The translations under genes were made by a program, and so were the position numbers. The notes below the pieces were generated by a model. It did not search any database. It was not told where the DNA came from and saw only the letters and a program-made list of their open reading frames with translations. A stretch of 64,000 bases of DNA from an uncultured Corynebacterium sp. (GTDB lineage: Bacteria; Actinomycetota; Actinomycetes; Mycobacteriales; Mycobacteriaceae). Positions within the stretch are counted from its first letter, which is position 1. The number at the start of each line of letters is the position of its first letter. The stretch covers positions 248,001-312,000 of the forward strand of contig NZ_CAMIHD010000001.1 in the NCBI RefSeq assembly GCF_946222835.1. Reading direction: 5' to 3'. Positions 26,069 through 34,598 of this stretch are shown in pieces.

Positions 26069-26141
26069 GCCCCGTTCGTCTAGCGGCCTAGGACGCCGGC
26101 CTCTCACGCCGGTAACACGGGTTCAAATCCCGTACGGGGTA
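26069..26141 (+). tRNA. tRNA-Glu (CTC), copy 2
   Basis: Identical base for base to copy 1, with different flanks. It is followed by its own terminator. Confidence 0.94.
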
Positions 26142-26150
26142 CCAATACCA

Positions 26151-26181
26151 AGCTGCGAGCCTTATGGCTCGCAGCTTTTTG
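26151..26181 (+). terminator. terminator after second tRNA-Glu
   Basis: Perfect 11-bp stem AGCTGCGAGCC/GGCTCGCAGCT, loop TTAT, then TTTTTG. Confidence 0.85.
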
Positions 26182-26204
26182 TTTTTAGTTCCAGGCGTAT
26201 TTTT

Positions 26205-26625
26205 GGGTTAAGGGTCAAAAAGTGTGTCTGGTTCGGGGTGTCGCTTGGGCTAGATTTGGCCTTTTTGGATGCCGATTGAGTGGGTGTAGTTGGTGTCGAT
26301 AGCGTTGTCGTAGAGGGCTGGTCGTCCTGTTTCGTGGTCGGCGTAGTTCTCGTTGTGGGGCAGGGCTTGTACTGGAGCTCCGCAGGCCTTGCACCGCCAC
26401 TTTGCTGGCTTTCCATTGCGTTCGGTATCGCCGCCGCAGCGGCAGCGTGGTCGATTTTTGGCATTGGGCCACCACACCACCGACTATTACCACGGGTTGG
26501 TTGCCACACAGTGGATTTAGCGTCCCAAGGCCAGATATATGCTCCTAAAGCATATATTTTGCAAGAACCTACAGGTCAGACCTTAGAAATCCCGGATACC
26601 AGGCACACTTTCTGACCCTTTACCC
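26205..26625. mobile_element. internally deleted IS256/IS1249-like element
   Basis: A 421-bp element is bounded by inverted repeats of 28 bp (26205-26232 and 26598-26625) matching at 25 positions, both beginning GGGT and containing AAGGGTCA and AAGTGTG. The outer flanks are GTATTTTT on both sides (26197-26204 and 26626-26633), an 8-bp target duplication as expected for IS256-type transposases. A full element would be about 1.3-1.4 kb, so most of the interior is missing. The remaining frame encodes a zinc-ribbon N-terminus typical of the IS1249 group. Confidence 0.75.
26250..26480 (-). pseudogene. transposase remnant (zinc-ribbon N-terminus fused to short tail)
   Basis: A 76-codon frame from GTG 26480. 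Residues 9-35 form a Cys-rich ribbon (RPRCRCGGDTERNG ... WRCKACGAP), the typical N-terminal DNA-binding part of IS1249/IS256-like transposases. The frame then jumps to a short segment ending IDTNYTHSIGIQKGQI just inside the terminal repeat, probably the original C-terminus. The DDE catalytic domain is absent, so the product cannot transpose by itself. The first metal pair reads CRC rather than CxxC. Confidence 0.6.
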
Positions 26626-26789
26626 GTATTTTTTGCGCTTGGTGGCCCATATATCTCTCGGCCCTCAGGCGCCTGTATTCTTCAATTCTCGCTCGATTCT
26701 CGTCGAGCGCCCTAACAGTGGAGCAGGAGGCATTTCACCTCCCTACAGTGAGTTCTGAGCGGTCAGCTGCGCCCTGCGCTAGACCCCGC

Positions 26790-26832
26790 AGCAAGAAAGA
26801 AGCCCAACGGGCCGTGAAACGGCTCGCTGGGC
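26790..26832 (-). terminator. terminator after the YhgE/Pip pair
   Basis: On the minus strand GCCCAGCGAGCCG pairs with CGGCCCGTTGGGC across a 5-base loop, followed by TTCTTTCTT. It lies just beyond the stop at 26862. Confidence 0.65.
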
Positions 26833-26861
26833 TGTGTAAGGAGGGCGTCGCCAAGCGCTGG

Positions 26862-29069
26862 CTATGCCATCACCTTCGTCTTCTTAATCGCCTTTTGTAG
26901 GCGCTTATGATAGGCGTCCATGGCGCGCCGGATGAGGAGTCCGACGACCAATGCCGGGATGGTAAACAGCAGTAGCATGCCCAGCTCACGCCAAATATCG
27001 CCATGGTAGATGCCCGCGATGGCGCTGCGGAAGGCATCGATAGCATAAGTAGCTGGCAGCCAAGGGCTGACGTTCTGGAACCATTCAGTCAGCAATGGCA
27101 ACGGGTAGGCGCCGCCGGAACCAGACACTTGTATCACAAGCAGCAATACCGCCAAGGCCTTGCCAGCACTATCGAGTGTGATGACCAGTGAGTAAATAAT
27201 CAACATGAACACCAGCGAAACCACCCATGCTGCGAACATGAGCATGAACGGATGTGCAGGCTCGATTTGGACGAAGAAGATGAGGCTGAGAACAACCAGG
27301 GTGGCTTGGGCCAGACCGACCAACGCGAGCGTGGCGAAGCGACCGAAGAATGCCTGGCCACGGGTGAAATCGCTTTCGTCGTACTTGCCGTTCTCGTCTT
27401 TTCGCAAGTATTTACGCTCGGCGTTGGTATGGACCAGCACGCACGCTAGGAGGGCACCCACCCACAGCGACAAGGTCAGGTAGAACGGTGTCATGCCTAC
27501 GCCGAAGGCGGCCACAGGATAGACCGGTTCACGGTCCACAGCCACAGGAGCAGCAATGCGGGAGGCGAGCAGCTCTGGGTCAGAGCCAACGATATCGGCC
27601 AGTTTGCTTAGGTCGCCGCCATGGCGAACCTCGTCGATCTTGCGTCCCATGTCCGCGAAACGGCCGCTTTGCTCTCGTAGGGTGGCAGCAAGGCTAGCAG
27701 TAGTATCGCGGGCGCGTGCCAGGCTTTGTTGTGGTGACTCGTTATCTTGAGAAACCGAGTCGCGAATACCAGCTATGTCCTGCTTAACAGCATCAATATC
27801 GTCGGCCACTACAGAGACGCTTTGGTTGAGCTGATCCAGCTGGGGCTTGAGGTTCTCGTTATACGAAGTGCGCGCCTTCTCTGCTGCGTGCTTCGCATTG
27901 GCGATGGCATCCTTGGTGCGTTGGCGCGAATCTTGCGAGGTGCCACGGCCCTGCTCAATATCATCGGCGGTAGAGACTAGCGAATCATGCAGGGCGTTGC
28001 TCTGGGCAATGGAGGCATCGATTTGGCCCATCAACGCCTTATAGCCGCCAGCGACTGGAGCTGGGAGCGCCGCTCTATCGGCTTGCTCCTTGATGGAAGC
28101 GCGTACGCCCTCAAAGGCGCTCGTTTGCGCGTTCACTCGTTCAGCTGCGCTGCGGTAGGTCTGCGCCGTTTGTGCGGTGGCGTTACTTGCGTTGTTGAGC
28201 AGCTCATCAACCTGGGCCGAGAGTGCATCGTAGCTTTGCGTTGTAGCTGCTAAGGAAGCATCCAGCGAACCAGCCGAATCATTGAGGGTAGAGCGCAGGA
28301 TGTCAATGGGGTTTTCGCCTTGGGCATTGTCCGTTTCCGTGGCTTGTCGGCCGGCCTCAGCGAGGATATTATCCGCTGCTTGCGTAAGTGGAAGGGTGGA
28401 ATCGACCAGGCTGCTTAACGCCCCCACGGTGCCGGATGCCGCATCGAGGCGCGTGCTGACATTATTGATGCGGTTGTGAAGGTTATTGAGCGCAGTCTGG
28501 GTGTCGTCCTCGTTGAGGTATTCATCCAAATCGGAGACGACGCCGAGGCCAACGTTGGACACCACGCGGGTAAAGGACTCGTCGATTTTCTGGATGACAC
28601 CGTCCGCGCTCTTTTGCGTGATGGTGGTAGACAGCGCGTTCTTCTTCTCATTGGTATAGAGATTGAGCTTGCTGGGCTCGGTTCCTTCTACATAAAAGGT
28701 AAGCAGATCCGCGCTGAAGTCCTTTGGCAGGACGATGCCGGCATAGTATTCACCGGATTTTGTTCCCTCGACCGCATCGGCGCTATCGGTAATGACCCAA
28801 TCAATATCGTGATTGCGGCTGAGCTGCGAGAGCACCTCATCGCCCAAATTGAGCTTCAGGGAGGCGAGGTCACTTTCGTGTCCCTCATCTTCACTCGCCA
28901 CGGCAATCTTGAGCTGGTTGGTATTGGCAAAAGGATCCCAGCTGGCCAATACGTTAAAGGAAGTAAAAAGCAACGGGATGATAGCGAGACCGAAGATGAT
29001 GACCGCAGTCATTACATTGGTACGAATGGCGTGGAGGTCATCGCGGAGAATGGTCAGAATGTTTTTCAT
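26862..29069 (-). CDS. YhgE/Pip-family ABC-2-like membrane protein (735 aa)
   Basis: Topology: one N-terminal span (about 15-40, MTAVIIFGLAIIPLLFTSFNVLASWDPF), a large external region (about 45-490) that is largely helical with Ala/Gln/Asp heptads, and six spans in the C-terminal 220 residues (from FYLTLSLWVGALLACVLV onward). This is the YhgE/Pip layout, related to phage infection protein, ESX-associated and RND/ABC-2 permease-like exporters. The external domain shows the family segment LKIAVASEDEGHESD and YAGIVLPKDFSADLL. The gene follows a paralog by 3 bases and is surely co-transcribed with it. The substrate is unknown; relatives are linked to export of proteins or cell-envelope lipids. 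Confidence 0.85.
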   Translation of the reverse strand: MKNILTILRDDLHAIRTNVMTAVIIFGLAIIPLLFTSFNVLASWDPFANTNQLKIAVASEDEGHESDLASLKLNLGDEVLSQLSRNHDIDWVITDSADAVEGTKSGEYYAGIVLPKDFSADLLTFYVEGTEPSKLNLYTNEKKNALSTTITQKSADGVIQKIDESFTRVVSNVGLGVVSDLDEYLNEDDTQTALNNLHNRINNVSTRLDAASGTVGALSSLVDSTLPLTQAADNILAEAGRQATETDNAQGENPIDILRSTLNDSAGSLDASLAATTQSYDALSAQVDELLNNASNATAQTAQTYRSAAERVNAQTSAFEGVRASIKEQADRAALPAPVAGGYKALMGQIDASIAQSNALHDSLVSTADDIEQGRGTSQDSRQRTKDAIANAKHAAEKARTSYNENLKPQLDQLNQSVSVVADDIDAVKQDIAGIRDSVSQDNESPQQSLARARDTTASLAATLREQSGRFADMGRKIDEVRHGGDLSKLADIVGSDPELLASRIAAPVAVDREPVYPVAAFGVGMTPFYLTLSLWVGALLACVLVHTNAERKYLRKDENGKYDESDFTRGQAFFGRFATLALVGLAQATLVVLSLIFFVQIEPAHPFMLMFAAWVVSLVFMLIIYSLVITLDSAGKALAVLLLVIQVSGSGGAYPLPLLTEWFQNVSPWLPATYAIDAFRSAIAGIYHGDIWRELGMLLLFTIPALVVGLLIRRAMDAYHKRLQKAIKKTKVMA

Positions 29070-29072
29070 GAC

Positions 29073-31745
29073 TTATTCGCCTCCGTTTCCGGTGTCATCG
29101 CCATCAACGGCGGGTATTTCTTTAGTCTCGGTGGTATCAGCAGGTGCGGATTCCTTGTCCAAATCTTCCAGGAGGTAGCGGTTTGGATGTTCCTGTTGGT
29201 GTTCGAGGTGCTCCTGGATTTCCTCGTCGCTGAGATCCGTCAAGCGGTTATCATGCGCGATGCTTTGCTTGACGTACTCAAGGGAGCAGATAACTCCTAC
29301 CGCGATGAGCGTAACGAGGCAGGCTAGGCCGAAGATGATGGCCTTTTCTCCAGGGTTAATGCGTGAGTAGATACCCAAAGCGACAACCAGCGCCAGGCCC
29401 ACCGCCACGGTGATTTTCATCAACTGAGAGTAGTTCCTGCGCGCCATGCCCCACTTATCCTCAAGGCTTTGTTGATAAGCCTCGCGGTTGTTTAAGGCAT
29501 AGAGAAGATCGGTGAAACGGTAGCGGCTTCCTACAAGGTGGACCTGTTCATTGATAACCAATCCACCCTTGCGCAGTTCGTCGTTGACCAACATATTGAC
29601 GTTGGACAAGCCACGGCGCATCACCGAACCGATGAGGTAAGCAATCGCAGCCATGCCGATGAGGGCGCAAAGGTCGCGTGCGTAATGGTTACCGTAGAAA
29701 CCGCCGACGGTTTCTCGCATGGCGTCGATGCCGTAGGTAAAGGGCAGGAACGGGTGTACCGCGCGGAAGAAGTCTGGGGTCATCTCAATCGGGTAAAGGC
29801 CGGAAGCGCCAGGAATCTGGATGAAGGCAAAGACCACCGCGATGCCTCGGCCCACGTGGCCAAACGTAGAAACCAAGCTATAGGTAATGCTCAGGTAACA
29901 CAGGCCGACGATGACTGCGGTACCGACATAAGCCACTGCATTGGCATGCTCTACTCCAATGGCAAGGTTGCCGATGGACACGATGAGCGCCTGGGCGATG
30001 GCAAAGAAGGAGAGTAGAAGGAAGCGGGCAAAGTACGCCTTGGTGATGGTGAGGTTCTTGCGGCCCTGCGGGTCTACCTCAGCGCGGAAAATAATGAGCA
30101 GCATGAAAGCGCCGATCCACAGCGTGAGGTTGATAAATAGCGAGGACATTCCGGAGCCGTAGTGCTTCACCGGGAAGACAGCGTGGCTTTCCATCTCCGC
30201 AGGAGAGGCAAGGAAGGAAGAGACCTCATCGGTATCAAGGCCCTTGACCGACTGCAGGATGGAGTTGTTATTGGCGGTATTGCTCAACGCCAATACATCG
30301 CTGCGGGAAGCGCGGAGGCCCTCTTCAATGCCGTCTAGGTCTACGGAGAAGCGTTCCACTACCTGTTGGGCTTGGCTTAGCTGCTCGTCGACGCCGCCCA
30401 AAAGCCCATCGGTTTGGCCCACTAATGCCCTTTGGCTTTCGAGCGAAGCAGAAAGCTTTCCGGTGGTAGCGGTGACGTCGGAAAGCGCGGCATTGAGCTT
30501 GGGTAAGCCTTCGGCCACATTGTCGCGCAGTGCGTAGGAATCATCGCGCGTTTGCGCCGCCATCCTATCCAGCATGCCCGTAGTCTTATTGAGCGAATCG
30601 ATGGTGTCGTTGGTATCGTCGTTGAGGGAGTCTAGGTCGTCGAGAACGGCGCGATTCTGGTCATTGCGCTCACGGAGTTGCCCCACCTGATCCTTAATCT
30701 GTTGGGAAACCTGTGGGGGCAGTGCTGGTGAGGACGCAAGTTTTTCGAGTTGGTCGATAGCCCGATCAGCCTCGCCAGTAATTCCCGCCGCGCCGGCAGA
30801 GGCAGCACCGACCCGGTAAAGTGCGCCGCGCAATTTGCCCGACACTGATCCCACAGTAGCGTTGGCAGAAGCGGTGCCGTCTGCCATTGCAGTAGTACCT
30901 TCTATGTAGGCGGCGGTGGCGTCATCAGAAAACGAAGTGACCTCCCGCTGGACCTCAGCAGTAATCGAATTGACTTCGGCCAATGCAGTCTGCGCATCAT
31001 CGACGGTCTTTTGCACCGTTCCCAGTGATTCGCGGGCCTGTGCAATAGTTGGGCGTGCGTCTTCGATGGTGGAGTGGACATCAGCCAGCTGACTGCGGGA
31101 GTTAGCTACAGTATCAGCGGTTTCCGAAAAGGAATCCGCGGTCTTTCCCGCGGTGCTGGTAATCTTCTGGCTCAAATCGCCCCCGGAGTTTTTAAGCTCC
31201 GTTGCTACTGAATCCGCTACCTGCTCATTGAAGGTAGAGCTAATAGTGGTATCGAGAGTTGAAGCGCCAGTATCAGTAATCTTCGGCGCGATTGCATTGA
31301 GCTTTTCATTGACGTGGTACTCCAGCGTGGGCTGAGAGTACGTACCTTTAAACAGGCTCACGAAATCGGCCGAGAAGTCCTCGGGCACAATCACCGAAGC
31401 GAAGACGTCGCCCTTCTTAACGGCGTCCTCGGCTTCTTTCCTGTCCATGAATTGCCAGCCAAGCTTGTCATTGTCATGCAGCTTGTCAATCATTTGCCCG
31501 CCGACGTCTAAGTGGCCGGTCATCTCCGAGGAAGCGCCCTTGTCCTCATTTACTACGGCAACCTTGAGGTGCTCTGTGTTTCCGTAGGGGTCCCAGAAAC
31601 CGGAGATGTTTACCCAAGAATACAGGGCTGGGGTGATCATCAAACCAATAAGGATCACCCAGACCTGCGGGGTCCGCCACAAGCGGACGAAATCTTGGAG
31701 AAAAATCTTCCAACTAGTAATCACTCGAAGAACCGTAGCACCCAA
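29073..31745 (-). CDS. YhgE/Pip-family membrane protein (890 aa)
   Basis: A longer paralog of the downstream gene, with the same N-terminal span (WVILIGLMITPALYSWVNISGFWDPYGNT), external helical region with NEDKG, VIVPEDFSADFV motifs, and C-terminal ABC-2-like spans. About 120 further residues add two more spans (ITVAVGLALVVALGIYS and AIIFGLACLVTLIAVGVICSL) and an acidic tail. The start is taken at TTG 31745; GTG 31724 is an alternative. Pairs of YhgE proteins in one operon are common in actinobacteria and may form a heteromeric exporter. A palindrome upstream (31764-31774) could be the operator of a TetR-type regulator, though no regulator gene is adjacent. Confidence 0.85.
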   Translation of the reverse strand: MGATVLRVITSWKIFLQDFVRLWRTPQVWVILIGLMITPALYSWVNISGFWDPYGNTEHLKVAVVNEDKGASSEMTGHLDVGGQMIDKLHDNDKLGWQFMDRKEAEDAVKKGDVFASVIVPEDFSADFVSLFKGTYSQPTLEYHVNEKLNAIAPKITDTGASTLDTTISSTFNEQVADSVATELKNSGGDLSQKITSTAGKTADSFSETADTVANSRSQLADVHSTIEDARPTIAQARESLGTVQKTVDDAQTALAEVNSITAEVQREVTSFSDDATAAYIEGTTAMADGTASANATVGSVSGKLRGALYRVGAASAGAAGITGEADRAIDQLEKLASSPALPPQVSQQIKDQVGQLRERNDQNRAVLDDLDSLNDDTNDTIDSLNKTTGMLDRMAAQTRDDSYALRDNVAEGLPKLNAALSDVTATTGKLSASLESQRALVGQTDGLLGGVDEQLSQAQQVVERFSVDLDGIEEGLRASRSDVLALSNTANNNSILQSVKGLDTDEVSSFLASPAEMESHAVFPVKHYGSGMSSLFINLTLWIGAFMLLIIFRAEVDPQGRKNLTITKAYFARFLLLSFFAIAQALIVSIGNLAIGVEHANAVAYVGTAVIVGLCYLSITYSLVSTFGHVGRGIAVVFAFIQIPGASGLYPIEMTPDFFRAVHPFLPFTYGIDAMRETVGGFYGNHYARDLCALIGMAAIAYLIGSVMRRGLSNVNMLVNDELRKGGLVINEQVHLVGSRYRFTDLLYALNNREAYQQSLEDKWGMARRNYSQLMKITVAVGLALVVALGIYSRINPGEKAIIFGLACLVTLIAVGVICSLEYVKQSIAHDNRLTDLSDEEIQEHLEHQQEHPNRYLLEDLDKESAPADTTETKEIPAVDGDDTGNGGE

Positions 31746-31763
31746 CCGGAAAGAACTAATAGT

Positions 31764-31774
31764 CTGACTGTCAG
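31764..31774. promoter_or_regulatory. palindrome upstream of the YhgE/Pip operon
   Basis: CTGACTGTCAG is a perfect 11-base palindrome (5-bp arms) 19 bases before the TTG start of the first YhgE gene. Its placement in the promoter zone fits a repressor site, but no regulator is identified. Confidence 0.35.
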
Positions 31775-31871
31775 TTTTAACAGAAACGAGAGAGTGCGTC
31801 CTGTCGAGCTCGCAGATATGTTTCTGGTGTGAATTTCGGGGCGTTCTTAAGCGGAAGGATAGAAATAGAAA

Positions 31872-31915
31872 AGGCCGCCGTGGCCCTCTAAGTCAAGGGT
31901 CAGGGCGGCGCGGCA
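31872..31915 (-). terminator. terminator after His-rich protein gene
   Basis: GC-rich inverted repeats (GGCCGCC ... GGGCGGC on the plus strand) downstream of the minus-strand stop at 31939 run into CCTTTTC. The stem has internal mismatches. Confidence 0.5.
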
Positions 31916-31938
31916 AGGGGCTAAGCCCCGACGGGCGA

Positions 31939-32232
31939 TTAGTGCTCGTCGTAGTGATCGCCGTGTGCGGCGTGGCGGTGGCCGTCGTGCAGGTAGTCCA
32001 CATGGTCGCCGTGCGGGATTGCTACGTGGCCACAGCCCTCACCGTGAGTGTGGTCGGTGTGTGCCTCGGCTTCCACGTGCTCGGTGGTCTCGCACTCGTC
32101 CCAGTGGCCATCGTGCTCGCGGTGGATGTGGCCCTCGTGGAGGTAGTCGGTGTGGTCACCGTGTGGGAAGGATACGTGGCCGCAATCGGTGCCGTGGGTG
32201 TGAGTGTGGTTCTCGTGAGTGGTGTGGCTCAT
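31939..32232 (-). CDS. histidine-rich metal-binding protein with internal duplication
   Basis: A 97-aa cytoplasmic protein from ATG 32232 (chosen over an upstream in-frame codon because homologs begin MSHTTHENH). About a quarter of residues are His. Two copies of one unit are visible: GTDCGHVSFPHGDHTDYLHE and GEGCGHVAIPHGDHVDYLHD, each followed by GHxHxxH. Each unit has one Cys and about seven His, suitable for binding zinc or nickel. Similar short proteins occur widely in Corynebacterium, often misnamed. Three TTTTCA repeats in the promoter suggest control by a metal regulator such as Zur. Probable role: zinc buffering or storage (inference). Confidence 0.8.
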   Translation of the reverse strand: MSHTTHENHTHTHGTDCGHVSFPHGDHTDYLHEGHIHREHDGHWDECETTEHVEAEAHTDHTHGEGCGHVAIPHGDHVDYLHDGHRHAAHGDHYDEH

Positions 32233-32270
32233 GATGACTGATCCTTTCTGGCGGGGGATGGTTCCCTTTG

Positions 32271-32303
32271 TTTTCAATGTGTTTTCATTAAATCGTATTT
32301 TCA
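32271..32303. promoter_or_regulatory. TTTTCA repeats upstream of the His-rich gene
   Basis: TTTTCA occurs at 32271, 32282 and 32298, with a related TTTCA at about 32311. On the coding strand these read TGAAAA, the half-site of actinobacterial Zur boxes. They are direct rather than inverted repeats. Confidence 0.35.
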
Positions 32304-32366
32304 GTTGGGTTTCAATAGTAAGTGGCGAGTTTCCTAAAATTTTTTATAGGAACAGGAAACGGAAAT

Positions 32367-32399
32367 GCCCGTCTCTGCCAGGATTAGGTAGAGACGGGC
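32367..32399. terminator. terminator after ltbR
   Basis: Perfect 10-bp stem GCCCGTCTCT/AGAGACGGGC with a 13-base loop, just beyond the minus-strand stop at 32420. The tail (CATTTCC) is weakly T-rich. Confidence 0.65.
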
Positions 32400-32419
32400 G
32401 TGGTGGGGCGGGGAGGAGC

Positions 32420-33103
32420 TCAAAGCTGGCTGCTTAATTCGCGAGCGGCTGCAGTGAGGATATCAGCGTACTTTTGGGCGGGTGAGGGGCGGAAGCGCTC
32501 GACAGATCCGGAGATGGACAAAACTGCCAGGAAAGTTCCGGTTCCATCAAAAACCGGCGCAGAAATAGAGGCTAGGCCAGCCTCGCGTTCTTCAATAGAT
32601 TCTGAATACCCTTGCTCCCTTGCTGCTTCGATGTCTCCTTGGGTAAAAGAGGCATCTTCGATTTTGACATCTACATAGGCGGCAATGATGCGCGCAGCGG
32701 AACCAGAGCTTAGTGGCAATTGGCGTCCGACGGGGACGACGTTGTGAAGGCCAGAATCGGGCTCCCTGGTGGCAATGCAGGTGCGGGTATTTCCGGTGAC
32801 CTCGTAGAGCTGGATGGATTCTCCGGTCTGCTCGCGTAGCTTCTCCATAGTTGGCCCGGCCGCCTCAAGGAGCTGGTCACGGTTGCCGGGGAGGGCTGGG
32901 CCCGCTTTCCATTTTCCATCGGGGGTACGAACGAGAATGCGGTGTGCCTCGAGGGCGGTGGCTAAACGGTGCGTTGTCGCTCGAGGTAGCCCCGTGGTTT
33001 CACATAATTCATTGAGGGTCGAGGGGTGGTTGGCGGCCGCCATCATGATGGCCATTGCTCGATCCAACACCTTAATTCCGGAAACTGCGCTATACTCTCC
33101 CAT
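32420..33103 (-). CDS. ltbR: IclR-family regulator of leucine and tryptophan synthesis
   Basis: The 227-aa protein has an N-terminal winged helix (IKVLDRAMAIMMAAANHPSTLNELCETTGLPRATTHRLATALE) and a C-terminal IclR effector domain (ISAPVFDGTGTFLAVLSISGSVERF). Position and sequence match C. glutamicum LtbR, which represses leuB, leuCD and trp genes. ATG 33103 (MGEYSAVSGIKVLDRA) is chosen by alignment. It is divergent from leuC with only 52 bp between the starts, which contain an inverted repeat suitable as the shared operator. If the leuC stop is real, the regulator still has leuB and leuD as targets. Confidence 0.92.
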   Translation of the reverse strand: MGEYSAVSGIKVLDRAMAIMMAAANHPSTLNELCETTGLPRATTHRLATALEAHRILVRTPDGKWKAGPALPGNRDQLLEAAGPTMEKLREQTGESIQLYEVTGNTRTCIATREPDSGLHNVVPVGRQLPLSSGSAARIIAAYVDVKIEDASFTQGDIEAAREQGYSESIEEREAGLASISAPVFDGTGTFLAVLSISGSVERFRPSPAQKYADILTAAARELSSQL

Positions 33104-33107
33104 ACGA

Positions 33108-33138
33108 TGAAATCTACGTCCCAAATTATGAGATTTCA
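33108..33138. promoter_or_regulatory. candidate LtbR operator between ltbR and leuC
   Basis: TGAAATC (33108-33114) and its inverse GATTTCA (33132-33138) flank an AT-rich core in the 52-bp gap between the divergent genes. The arms are perfect. Binding by LtbR is inferred from position. Confidence 0.45.
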
Positions 33139-33155
33139 AGTGTGGAGAGATGTTT

Positions 33156-34577
33156 ATGAACCAGAAGCTGTCATTGGCAGAAAAAGTCTGGCGTGATCAC
33201 GTCGTCCAACACGGCGATGCTGGGGCCCCGGACCTTATCTTTATTGACTTTCAGCTACTACATGAAGTTACCAGCCCGCAGGCCTTTGATGGCTTACGGC
33301 TGGCCGGCCGCAAGCTTCGCCACCCTGAACTGCACCTGGCCACCGAGGACCATAACGTACCCACGCAAGGCATCAAGTCCGGAAACCTCTTGGAGATCAA
33401 GGATGAGGTTTCTCGCACCCAGGTATCGACCCTGCGAAAGAATTGCGAAGAATTTGGTGTGCGCTTGCACTCCATGGGAGATGCACAGCAAGGTATTGTC
33501 CATACAGTTGGCCCACAATTGGGAATCACGCAGCCAGGTATGACCATTGTCTGTGGCGACTCGCATACTTCCACCCACGGTGCCTTTGGCTCAATCGCAA
33601 TGGGTATTGGTACCTCTGAGGTGGAACACGTCATGGCCACGCAGACGCTCTCCTTAAAACCTTTTAAAACGATGGCGATTGAGGTTACAGGCGAACTGCA
33701 AGAGGGCGTGTCTGCCAAAGACCTCATTCTGGCTATTATCGCCAGAATCGGTACCGGCGGCGGGCAAGGCCACATCATTGAGTACCGTGGTGAAGCAATT
33801 CGCAAGATGTCCATGGAAGAGCGCATGACCATCTGCAATATGTCTATTGAGGCGGGAGCTCGCGCCGGCATGGTCGCCCCGGATGAGACCACCTTTGAAT
33901 ATGTGAAGGGGTGAGAGTTCGCTCCTACCGGGGCGGACTGGGATGCTGCAGTTGACTATTGGAAGACGCTTCCCACCGACGAGGGGGCGGAATTCGATAC
34001 CGTCGTTGAAATCGATGGTTCTGCTTTGACCCCATTCGTTACGTGGGGAACCAATCCTGGACAAGGTCTGCCTTTAGGGGAGAGCGTTCCAGATCCAGAA
34101 GACTGCGGTGACGACAATGAAAAGGCCACCGTAGAAAAGGCCCTCCAATATATGGACCTGCAGCCGGGAACTGCGCTGCGCGATATCAAAATAGATACCG
34201 TATTCGTCGGCTCATGCACCAACGCTCGCATTGAAGATTTGCGCGCCGCTGCCGGTGTGGTCAAGGGCCGCACCATCGCTGAAGATACGCGGATGCTGGT
34301 AGTGCCGTCTTCAGCAGCGGTCAAGGCCCAAGCAGAGGAAGAAGGCTTAGATGAAATCTTCCGCCAGTTTGGAGCCGAATGGCGTACCGCTGGTTGCTCG
34401 ATGTGCCTAGGAATGAATCCAGACCAACTAGCGCCGGGAGAGCGCTCAGCTTCAACCTCTAACCGCAATTTCGAAGGCCGACAAGGCCCAGGTGGGCGCA
34501 CACACCTAGTCTCGCCCCAGGTGGCTGCCGCTACAGCCGTGACCGGATACCTGTCTAGTCCTGCTGACCTGAACTAA
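33156..34577 (+). pseudogene. leuC: 3-isopropylmalate dehydratase large subunit, interrupted by an in-frame stop
   Basis: LeuC isomerises 2- to 3-isopropylmalate with LeuD and needs a 4Fe-4S cluster. From ATG 33156 the frame reads 252 codons to FEYVKG and then TGA at 33912-33914. The same frame continues with EFAPTGADWD up to the normal stop at 34577. Homologs have Arg at this position (KG-R-E), so one C-to-T change in a CGA codon explains the stop. The first part lacks all three cluster cysteines, which are in the second part (VGSCTNARIEDL and AGCSMCLGMNP). No frameshift or other damage is seen, so the lesion is recent, or a sequencing error. Unless read through, the cell should need leucine. 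leuD follows after 21 bases. Confidence 0.9.
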
Positions 34578-34598
34578 GCGCTTAGAAAGGCATTGATA

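Noticed and set aside
26718..26900. A 60-codon plus-strand frame near the end of the YhgE operon
   Set aside because: It lies over the terminator hairpin of the opposite operon, has no ribosome site and no recognisable protein features.
31942..32241. Plus-strand hydrophobic frame opposite the His-rich gene
   Set aside because: Val/Ala/Gly-rich translation is the mirror of His/Asp codons on the real strand; no ribosome site.
34026..34577. Second part of leuC as an independent gene
   Set aside because: It is in the same frame as the first part, lacks a ribosome site and starts in the middle of a conserved domain; the interrupted-gene reading is simpler.
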